Shown here: piece by piece, positions 56,528-64,000 of the stretch
How the letters are laid out: each line of letters begins with the position of its first letter
Numbering within the stretch: the stretch's first letter is position 1
The notes under the pieces: model-generated
Seen by the model: only the letters and a program-made list of their open reading frames with translations
What the model was told of the DNA's origin: nothing
The model's database searches: none
Translations under genes and position numbers: made by a program
NCBI GenBank assembly: GCA_963781785.1
Contig: CAWAHD010000002.1
Coordinates: forward strand, 1,860,001 to 1,924,000
Direction of reading: 5' to 3'
Source of the DNA: CAWAHD01 sp963781785
GTDB taxonomy: Bacteria; Planctomycetota; Planctomycetia; Isosphaerales; Isosphaeraceae
Length of the DNA stretch: 64,000 bases

Positions 56528-58504
56528 CTACCACAACCGTGACGGCGCCGGGTTTCGCCACACGCGGCCGAGCACCTTTGAAGCGGAGCGCGGCTGGCCG
56601 TTTGGCCCACGCGAACTGGTGGAGTAAAGCCGTCCCTTACCACCTTCCTGATTGTGCTCGTAGAGGGGAACCGTCGAGGAGGTGTACTCCTTCACGTCGA
56701 CGGGCAACACATAGAAGAGCGGTCGGGCTTCAGACGGATCTGCCCGCCGGACGGACGATCCGACGTGCAGGGCCTGGCCCCACTTTGGGTCGTACTGCTC
56801 GTACACCGGCAACGAGGCGATTCCCTCCCGGTCGGGCGCGAAGAAGGCGACCGCCTGTGGAACATTCAATTGCCGATCGGTCCCCGCGGTTTGCACTGTC
56901 AGGCGGGCCGGCATTCCGGGACGCAACAGACCTGCATAGACCGCGACCGGAAGCGCGAGGCGGCGGTCGGACAGGTCAAGCTGGTACATGATCTGGTTGT
57001 AGTCGTAACGGGGCGTCGGGTCGAGATTTCCCGAGAACGTCGTGGTGTACGTCCCCTCGAAATAGATGATCCGGCCGTTGTCCTGGTCGAACGCCGGGTG
57101 CTGTTTGGGGTTATAAAAACTGTACCTGTCGTGAGTCACGATCTTCTTGGCGTAGACCCAGGGACCAACGGGCGTGTCGGCCTCGGAATACCAGACCTCG
57201 CCGAGCGACGAGGTGCTGCCGAACGATTCCACAGCAATCATCGCCCAGCGGCTCCGATAGGGATTCCAGTAGGTCGACCCGCCGTGCGCCACCACCATCT
57301 TGCCCGAGTCGATGTCTCGAAGGTTCAAGAGCGCCTCTTCGGCTGACATCTGTCGTGACGTGATCAGGTTGGCTTGCTGCTCCTGGCGGACGAGCTGGGT
57401 GTTCCGTCTCCACTCGTACCGCACGCCCCCGTCGGGACCGCGGTCGAGCTGCCGTTCTACCAGGCGAGTCCCCGGCGCCAGGCACGTATATGCCTCGAAC
57501 GACTCAGCCTGCTGGAGCCTGGCCGGGTCAGCAAGCACGCGAATCAAGGGATACGGGTTGGCGTAATAGACGTAGTCGATCCCATATTCCTGGTGCAGGA
57601 AGGGATGCCCGTCGGGGTACTCGCCGGCACGGGCGGAAGCCTTGGGAAAGGTGACGACTTTCTGAAACCGCTGCGTCTCAGGGTTGAACTCGGCGAGTCC
57701 GCGTTCGTAAACCTCGAGAGCCTTACGGACCTTGGCATAAACGGCAAACATACGCTCGCGGCCGCTGCGATCGTTGAGGACCGTCAAACCGGTGAGCCAT
57801 GTGGGGCCCTCGCCCGGCATCGGGGCAGTGGGACGAGCCAGGCCGTGTTCGTCGACGAAGTAGCTCAGATCGACGCCCACCTCGGGGTCAAGTCCGCCGC
57901 GTCCGGGTAGCGCGGAGATCGCCCCCGGCACGTGGAAATTACCAATCGGATAATCGGGACGATTGGTGTCGCCCCAGAACCAGTAAAGCTTGCCCAGGAA
58001 GGTTGCATTCAGCACGCTGTCCTGGCCGAAGACCTGGCCGTTCAAAAGCGGCTCGCGAATCGGGGCCTTCACGCCGGTCATGATGCTGTCACGATAGATA
58101 CCCTCCCCCGTGACCCGGTAAAGCCGGCGCGCAATGTTGAGCCGGCGGATGACGACCTGCGCCGAGCCCCCCTCGGTGATCTGAAAAGCCTCGCCCTTGC
58201 AGCCGGAACTGTCGGGCTCGATCTGATATCCATGGCTCTTGATCGAGAAATAGACCTTGTGGTCGAACAGCCCCGGCTCGTCGAACGCCACGATTCCGTT
58301 GCTGTCGGTCACATAGCGCACCTGGTTGACAGTCCGGAGCTCGACCAGCGGAACCCCGCGGCCGGTTCCCTCCTCGACGACCTGGATCCGAAACGGACGG
58401 GGCGCGCGCTGGGAGTATCACCGGATCCAGCCGCTCGCGCCGAGGTCGGCACGACACCCGCCATCACGATAGCCACCGCGGCCGTACAAGCCCAGCGCCG
58501 ACAT
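56528..58504 (-). CDS. secreted beta-propeller-type protein, DUF4185-like (two compensating frameshifts at the N-terminus)
   Basis: The ATG at 58504 follows GGAGGG. Read literally it stops after 28 codons, but two one-base shifts (near 58486 and 58389) join MSALGL to a signal peptide (TAAVAIVMAGVVPTSARAAG) and then to VRYVTDSNGIVAFDEPGLFD. The remaining 600 or so residues are beta-rich with repeated Trp/Gly motifs (LYWFWGDTNRPDYPIGNF, GEGPTWLTGLTVLNDRSGRE, HPFLHQEYGIDYVYYANPYP, AHGGSTYWNPYRSRWAMIAV), a pattern like five-bladed propellers of the DUF4185 or glycosidase type. A transthyretin-like first domain is likely. It is probably periplasmic; the ligand is unknown. Confidence 0.7.
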
Positions 58505-58527
58505 CGTGTGCAACCCTCCTTCAGGCG

Positions 58528-60643
58528 TTATTCGGCGAACCACGATCGCTTCGATCGCCCGCGATTTCGACGGCTCGAACGGCCCGGGCTCGACCAGGGA
58601 AAGCCAAAATCGTCGCTCTTCTCGGTCTCGATCTCGGCGCGTTCGACCAGCGAATCGCCGATCTCGGCGAGAAACCGGCTGGGGACGGTGAACACGGTCG
58701 GGCCGCGGCCTCCCAGCGCGATGGACAGCGGGTAGGTCAGGGTCAGCTCATTCATCGCCCGGGTGATCGCCACGTAGAAGATGCGCCGTTCTTCATCTTC
58801 TCCGCCGGGTTCCTCGAGGGACCGGCGGTGGGGAAAGCTGTCCTCGACCAGGCGCGGAACGAACACATGCGACCATTCCAGCCCCTTGGCCTGGTGCACC
58901 GTGCTCAGGACAAGGATTTCGCCCTGATCTTCGCTCGCGACCGAGTCCATCCCGTAGACGTCGCCGGCCAGTAGGAGCTCGGAGATCAGCCGCTCAAGAC
59001 TGTCGTACTTGGCAGCCAGGAGGGCAAACTGCTCGATGTCGGCGATGCGGTTCTCGGGCCGCTCATACGTCAGTCGGACCGTCGCGGGATAGCCACCCTT
59101 GAGAATGGCCGTGACCGCGGCTGCCGGGTTGCGCTCCGGGTCGGTCGCGCGCAGGCTTTTGAGATCAGCAATGAACGCCGCGAAAAAACCCTTGCTCTTG
59201 GCCGGAGCCAGTGCCATTGCCTCGGCCGACTCCAGGGCGTCGAAAGGCCGTCCGCTCCGCGACAGAAACTGAAAGACCGCCGCGGCCTTGGCCGGACCGA
59301 TGCCGGGTAGAAGCAGGAGCAGTCGCCGCCACGAAGCCTCGTCGCGGGGGTTGACCACAACTCTCAGGTGTGCCAGCACATCCTTGATGTGGGCCTGCTC
59401 GAAAAAGCGAAGTCCACTGCGAACCGTATACGGGATGCCCCGCGCCAAGAGCTCGCCTTGCAGCAGGATGCTGTCGTGGTGGTTGCGATAAAGCACGGCC
59501 ATCTTGCCCAGCGCGAGGCCCTTCTCGCGCGATTCGAGGATCTGCTGGCAAATCAGCGCTGCTTCTTCGTAGGCATCTTCGGTGGCCACCAGGAGCGGGA
59601 GCGGCCCATCAGGCCCGGCCGAGGTCAAATCCTTGGTAAACCCGCGCTGGTTGTGCGAAATCGATGCCCGGGTCACGGCAACGATCTGCGGGGTCGAGCG
59701 GTAGTTCACCTCGAGCTGGAAAACCCGCGCCCGGGATGCCGCTCGGGGAATCGGAGAATGTTGTCGTAGTCAGCGCCACGGAATCGGTAGATCGACTGGG
59801 CGTCATCGCCGACGGCTGTGAGGTTGCCAGCTCCCGCGGCGGCGATCGCCTCAACCACCTCGACCTGAACGGCGTTCGTGTCCTGCATCTCGTCGATCAG
59901 GATGTGCGCGAACTTCCGTGCTTCGGCGACCCGCTCCTCGGGAAACTCGCGGATCGAGCCGGGCCCATTGCAAGAGCAGGTCGTCATAATCCATGCAGTT
60001 GGCCGTGCGCTTGCGCTCGGCGTAGGCCGTGGCGACCGCTTCGATCCCGGCCTGCCACGGAACGAGCTCGGCGCTTCGCTCGGCGATCAACTCGCCCAGG
60101 GGCCGATTCACGTTGGCGGCAAAGCTGATCAGATGGTGAATCAAAGAGGCCTTGGGGACAAGCTTGCCCGTTCCCGTCGAGCGCGGCGTCATCCATGGCT
60201 AGCTTGATCAGATCGAGTTGGTCTTCGCTGTCAAGGATAGTGAAATTGTCCTGATATCCCAGCAGAGTCGCGGCGCGGCGGAGCAAGCGATTTCCGATGT
60301 GGTGGAACGTCCCGGCCCACACATGGGCCGCCTGTTGTCCGACGAGCGATTCCATGCGCCTCACCATCTCGCGCGCGGCACGGCGGGTGAACGTGACCAG
60401 CATGATCGATCCGGGGGGCACACCGGAGGCGATCAGGTGAGCCACCCGGTACGTGATGACTCGCGTCTTCCCCGACCCCGGGCCAGCCAGAATCAGGTTG
60501 TAACCACCCGGTGCCGTCGCCGCTTCGCGCTGCGAGTCATTCAGCTCGCGCTCCAGTTGGGCGGCCAGGCGAGCGTTCAAGGGCGATTTGAGTCGAATCT
60601 TCCGCATGCTACGGCCCGAACGCGTGGGAGAACTCTCGGGCAT
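58528..60643 (-). CDS. UvrD/PcrA/Rep-type superfamily 1 DNA helicase (three frameshifts)
   Basis: About 700 residues of an SF1A 3'-5' helicase used in DNA repair and replication restart. Motifs in order: LNDSQREAATAPGG, Walker A LILAGPGSGKTRVITYRVAH, VTFTRRAAREM, DYDDLLL, Walker B HILIDEMQDTN, TAVGDDAQSIYRFRGAD, NYRSTPQIV, LSTVHQAKGLEWSHVFVP and RRIFYVAITRAM. The frame breaks near 60174 (GGG for GG), near 59955 (one extra base) and near 59734 (one C short); each join restores the expected sequence. An alternative start is the ATG at 60607. The gene ends 24 bases beyond the start of the DUF4185-like gene. Confidence 0.88.
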
Positions 60644-61046
60644 TCCTGATCACCGAGCAGGACGTATTATACCACGATGGGGTCGTGCGCTGCCGGGGGC
60701 AGCGGCGGCCCTGCTGACTGGAAGGCTTGACCAGCCGGTCGCCTTACGGCAAATGGCGGGGCTGTGGTATGATGATTCAGGCCCCGTACGCGAGTTCTCC
60801 CTGACCCGCACGTCGAGTCGGTGGAACTCCGTCCCAGTACGTTTCCCGGACGATGGCTCGATGCCGTCGCACTCCTCGAGGGCGACACCCGGCGGCTCCG
60901 CGCGGTGGTCGACCAAGGCTGCGCGACGCCTGAACATGCCGCGTTCGGCGCGCGGCTGGCTTTAGGCCCGTGGGTCGTCCTGATCGGGGCTGGCGAGAGT
61001 GGGATCCGAAGAATCACCGTCGAATCAAATCAAGGAGCGATCGGTC
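60644..61046. other. divergent intergenic stretch between uvrD-type gene and thyX
   Basis: About 400 bases that should hold both promoters. A plus-strand GTG frame from 60821 (VELRPSTFPGRWLDAVALLE) is protein-like with high third-position GC, but it runs on into thyX in another frame, so it may be a gene fragment. I do not call it a gene. Confidence 0.4.
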
Positions 61047-61849
61047 ATGGCCGGCGACGAATCCGAGCCCGAGCTGGACATCATCCGCGAGCCGAAGGTC
61101 TATCTTCTGGGCCGTCAAATTGTTGACGAGCAGGCTCTGGCCGAGTTTCTTGTCGACCATCAAGTCGACCACTGGACCACGGACACCCCGGTCGCCGGCG
61201 AAAAGTTGATCGAGACCGCCGGGCGGGTGTGCTACATGTCGTTCCAGCGGCCGCGCCGGGCGGAAACCAAGCCTATATCAGCCATTTGCTCGAAGTCGGG
61301 CACGGCTCGGTGCTCGAGCACGCCGTTTTCAACCTGCTCGTTACGGGCGTGAGCCGCAGTCTCACCCACGAACTGGTGCGGCATCGTGCGGGCTTTGGAT
61401 TCTCGCAGTTGAGCCAGCGGTTCGTCGATGAATCCAAGTGCTCATTTGTCGAGCCGGCCGACATCGCGGCCGATCCGGATCTGCACCGGATCTGGCTTCA
61501 GGCGATGCGGGCCAGCCAGGCTGCCTATCGCGCGCTGGCCGATCGGCTCACCGTGACATTCAAGGAAATCCCCGACCGGACATTGAGGCGCAAGAAAGCA
61601 CGCGAGGCCGCTCGAAGCGTCTTGCCCAACGCCACCGAGACAAAGATCTTCGTCACCGCCAATGCCCGGGCGCTACGGCACTTCATCGAGATGCGCGGGG
61701 ACGCCGCAGCCGACGTCGAGATCCGCCGCCTCGCGGTCGCCGTTTACAAGCTCCTCTCTCGTGAAGCTCCCAATCTCTTCGGCGACTACTCCTTGATCGA
61801 TCTGCCGGAGGGTGGCCAAGCCGTCACGACCGTCCATCGCAAGGTCTGA
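61047..61849 (+). CDS. thyX: flavin-dependent thymidylate synthase ThyX (one frameshift)
   Basis: ThyX makes dTMP from dUMP with FAD and methylene-tetrahydrofolate. The ATG at 61047 follows AAGGAG. The first frame reads EPKVYLLGRQIVDEQALAEF, TAGRVCYMSFQRPR and breaks near 61256 (one C short in cgccggg). The next frame continues GGNQAYISHLLEVGHGSVLE, the motif ELVRHRAGFGFSQLSQRFVD, and LPNATETKIFVTANARALRH with FIEMRGDAAADVEIRRLA. The RHR motif has one more residue than the textbook RHR-x7-S spacing, a variant seen in other bacteria. The total of about 267 residues is normal. Confidence 0.93.
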
Positions 61850-62003
61850 AAAGAAATAAAGCTTCTCGCCGATCGGTTCGACTTGCCGATCGAGATGGGG
61901 GGTAGTACGCTGAATTCAGCTAACAAAAGTGCAGTCAAGTCCGCGAAAAAGCAGGGTTCATCAACTTCCCGACCCGGTCCGCGATAGTGGGGAGTGCGAT
62001 CCC

Positions 62004-63705
62004 ATGTCCGACACAGACGAAGAAGAAGACCTCCAGCCGCCCACGTCCCCACGAAATCCGGCGCAGCCGGCGCCGTTGCCCCGCCTCTGGAAGACGGAGC
62101 CCGAGTCGGACGAGTATGACGCGTTGCCATCCGGCAAAAAATCATCCCAGGCGAGCGAGGACGCCGTCTCCCGGTCCTCCACCCCGTCGAAATCGAAGGG
62201 AAAGTCGAAATCGGTCAAGGAGAAGGAAGCCCCTGTCGGGGAGAAGTCGGCCGCGAACAAGGTATTGAAGGAAGACACTCCGACTCTGGATACGTACGAA
62301 ACGCGGCGCCGGGCCCGGATGCTGGTGGGTGCTCTCACCGTGGTGTGTGTGCTGCTTTTCTGCTGGATCATCTACACCGGCTTCTTCTATGACCCCAGCC
62401 CCGTGATGGCCGCAGAGGATCCGATCACCGCCACGACCGCTCCTGAACCGGTCCTGTCGCCCGATGGCGTGGCCCAATTCATGTTCGATCGAGCGCGGAA
62501 TATGGCCGAGCACGGGCACGAGGATCAGGCGATCGCCATGCTGAAAAGCCTGATCAAAGTCTACAAAGACACACCGACTGCGCTCGCAGCCAAGGCGGCA
62601 CTCGATCGGTTCAGCAAGAACCTCCCGTTGTTTTCGCAGGGGCCCATCGTCGTCGCCCAAGCCGAGGAGGTCAAACCGCCACCGGCCCCCAAAGCCCCTC
62701 CGACGGTCGTTGCGCTCAAGCCGAACCCGCCCGATGGCGGAGCGGGCGAGGCCGCCCTCGTGCTCCCATCTAACCCCGCCGAGGCTGTTGTGGTGCCGCC
62801 GGCAAGCCCGGCCCGAACGACGACGGGAGCAGCCGCTGGATCGGCACGCACTCTCCCCGCAGGGTTCCAGGCCAATCTCCAGGCTGGTATCCACCAGTCG
62901 GGCTGGCCGCGCGTGATCGTGGGCGCTCGTGACGGGGCACCGATGGTGCTGGTACCGGGCGGCACGTGCACCATGGGAAATGACGACGGACAACCTTCGG
63001 AACGACCCGCTCATGCCGTACGATTGTCGACGTATTACATCGACGAGCACGAGGTGACAAACCGCCAGTTCCGCATTTTCCTGGGAGAAACCGGCTACAA
63101 GGGCCAACCTGCCGGCAAGTGGCTCTCGGAGGAAAAGGCGAGAGAGAGCGAGACCTTACCCGTGACCTATGTCAGCTTTCCGGACGCCAATGCCTTCGCC
63201 GCCTGGGCAGGCAAGGAGATTCCAACCGAGGCACAATGGGAGATGGCTGCGCGATCGGCCGACGGCCGGCGCTTTCCCTGGGGCAACGAGCCGCTGGAGA
63301 AATCCCACACCCGCAACCTCCGTCAGATCAATCCCGTGATGTCATTCGCCGAAGACGTCTCGCCCTGCCGCGCCTTCGATATGGCCGGTAACGTCCAGGA
63401 ATGGACCAGGGACTGGTACGACTCGAAGTACTATCATCAGTTTCGACATAGCATTCCCGAAAACCCGGCGGGACCGAACAGCCGACCGAAGGACCAGCTC
63501 GTCGTGATCCGGGGGGGCGCAAGAACTGGTCGATCACCGCACGCGAGGGATCCCGGCGAGATACCCGGCTTTCCTTTCTGGGCTTTCGGTGTGTGCTCAT
63601 GGTGGAAGGCCCCGGCGCAACCCCGACTGCCGTCAACCCGTCGGCGCCCGCGCCGCCAGGGACGGCCCCACGCACAGCACCCGATCCCGCGGCTGCGCCG
63701 TTCTG
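62004..63705 (+). CDS. membrane-anchored formylglycine-generating-enzyme-like (FGE-sulfatase) protein (one frameshift)
   Basis: About 567 residues from the ATG at 62004. A charged, Lys/Ser-rich cytoplasmic-looking N-terminus (about 1-105) precedes one membrane segment (MLVGALTVVCVLLFCWIIYT), a TPR-like pair (RARNMAEHGHEDQAIAMLKS), a Pro/Ala linker and an FGE-sulfatase domain from about residue 310: MVLVPGGTCTMGNDDGQPSE, YYIDEHEVTNRQFRIFLGET, PTEAQWEMAARSADGRRFPW and FDMAGNVQEWTRDWYD. The frame breaks in a G-run at 63511-63517 (seven Gs where eight are needed); the next frame gives RKNWSITAREGSRRDTRLSF and LGFRCVLMVEG. The catalytic cysteines of true FGE were not found, so it is more likely a lectin-like or sensor relative. 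Confidence 0.82.
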
Positions 63706-63722
63706 ATCAGCTTTCCTGATCA
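63704..63722. terminator. small bidirectional hairpin between convergent genes
   Basis: TGATCAG and CTGATCA form a 7-bp stem with a CTTTC-type loop, overlapping the stops of the FGE-like gene (63705) and the epimerase gene (63707). It lacks a clear U-run. Confidence 0.3.
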
Positions 63723-64000
63723 AGAAACCACTGAATTGTCCGCCCGATACTCTCCCGGTAACTGCACGCAGGCTGCCATCCCAGCCGTGCCCGCGCTTTC
63801 TCGGTGCTGTACTCCAGACGACGCCCCAGGAGCCAGGCGCCGTAGCGAGTCACCCGGGGTGGCCGGGCCCGGCGCAACAGCCGGTCCTGAAGCTCGAGCG
63901 CAAATCCCCCTGCGTAGGCCAGCGGATACGGAATCCGCCGGGTCACCCGCGGAACACCGATCGCGTCAGCGAACAGGTCCAGGAACGCCCGCTGCGTGAT
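63707..64000 (-). CDS. NAD-dependent epimerase/dehydratase family, C-terminal end (5' part outside window)
   Basis: The frame is open through the right edge; about 97 C-terminal residues are visible: ITQRAFLDLFADAIGVPRVT, RRIPYPLAYAGGFALELQDR, RYGAWLLGRRLEYSTEKARA and RLGWQPACSYRESIGRTIQW. This is the typical end of extended short-chain dehydrogenases of the sugar-epimerase or 3-beta-hydroxysteroid-like group, where 'YSTEKARxxLGW' is a hallmark. The Rossmann domain is beyond the window, so the substrate is unknown. It converges with the FGE-like gene, two bases apart. Confidence 0.85.
   Translation of the reverse strand: MTQRAFLDLFADAIGVPRVTRRIPYPLAYAGGFALELQDRLLRRARPPRVTRYGAWLLGRRLEYSTEKARARLGWQPACSYRESIGRTIQWFLDQES

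Noticed and set aside
61230..61260. Programmed ribosomal frameshifting in thyX and others
   Set aside because: No common slippery sequence or stimulatory structure; the breaks go in both directions and hit many unrelated genes.

Overview
This is a GC-rich window (roughly 63-65% by eye) from a bacterium that is most likely a planctomycete, probably near Isosphaeraceae. The inference rests on several gene types together: a Ser/Thr kinase with a C-terminal TPR region, a membrane-anchored formylglycine-generating-enzyme-like protein, a tricorn-type TolB/S41 protease, a putative ABC exporter next to its ATPase, a DUF2339/DUF3999 pair, a carotenoid cluster with two CrtN-like desaturases plus glycosyltransferase and acyltransferase, a remnant of an ECF sigma factor of planctomycete type, and several hairpin-bearing intergenic repeats. 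No rRNA, tRNA, CRISPR array or complete insertion sequence was found.

Layout. 1-5400 (+): nucleotide-sugar genes (UAP-type pyrophosphorylase, manC), cca, queC and an MFS transporter. 5400-9310 (mostly -): a fluoride-response locus read right to left, with a fluoride riboswitch and its terminator, an outer-membrane-type lipoprotein, a second fluoride riboswitch, a truncated cytidylate-kinase-like gene, a 44-bp tandem repeat, crcB and a tandem DUF190 gene. 9310-15480: gene-poor, repeat-rich DNA with truncated genes and a decayed ECF sigma factor. 15480-21320 (-): beta-helix protein, DUF3999 and DUF2339. 21720-27830 (-): carotenoid cluster preceded by a CarH/LitR-like MerR-B12 regulator. 28310-31680 (-): tricorn-type protease. 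32130-40550 (+): two HlyD-type adaptors, a membrane protein, a kinase-TPR protein and a DUF4190-like protein. 40700-45500: pckG, queD, Nif3-like protein. 45930-50570: oxidoreductase, sulfurtransferase, ABC exporter pair. 50780-55100 (+): three-subunit molybdenum hydroxylase of the xanthine/aldehyde oxidoreductase family plus two small proteins. 55200-60640 (-): HEAT-like protein, DUF4185-like secreted protein, UvrD-type helicase. 61050-64000: thyX, FGE-like protein and the C-terminal end of an epimerase.

The strongest finding is the pair of minus-strand fluoride (crcB-motif) riboswitches at 9252-9309 and 7669-7730. Their P3/pseudoknot strands covary (GGAGT/ACTCC against GGGGT/ACCCC). The first leads into a terminator hairpin with eight Us that competes with the aptamer, directly upstream of an uncharacterised outer-membrane-like lipoprotein gene. 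That gene is therefore a candidate new member of the fluoride regulon. The second lies upstream of a truncated kinase-like gene, crcB and a two-domain DUF190 gene. The carotenoid regulator is also unusual: it keeps the upper-face W-x6-V-x2-EH signature for adenosylcobalamin but has Tyr where CarH proteins have the lower-ligand His.

A strong caution applies to the whole window. About 20 single-base frame disruptions occur in otherwise conserved genes, including thyX, manC, uvrD, crcB, the FAD subunit and both carotenoid enzymes. Many lie in runs of G or C. This looks more like indel errors in the underlying sequence than real gene decay, so I annotate these as single genes with the break marked.
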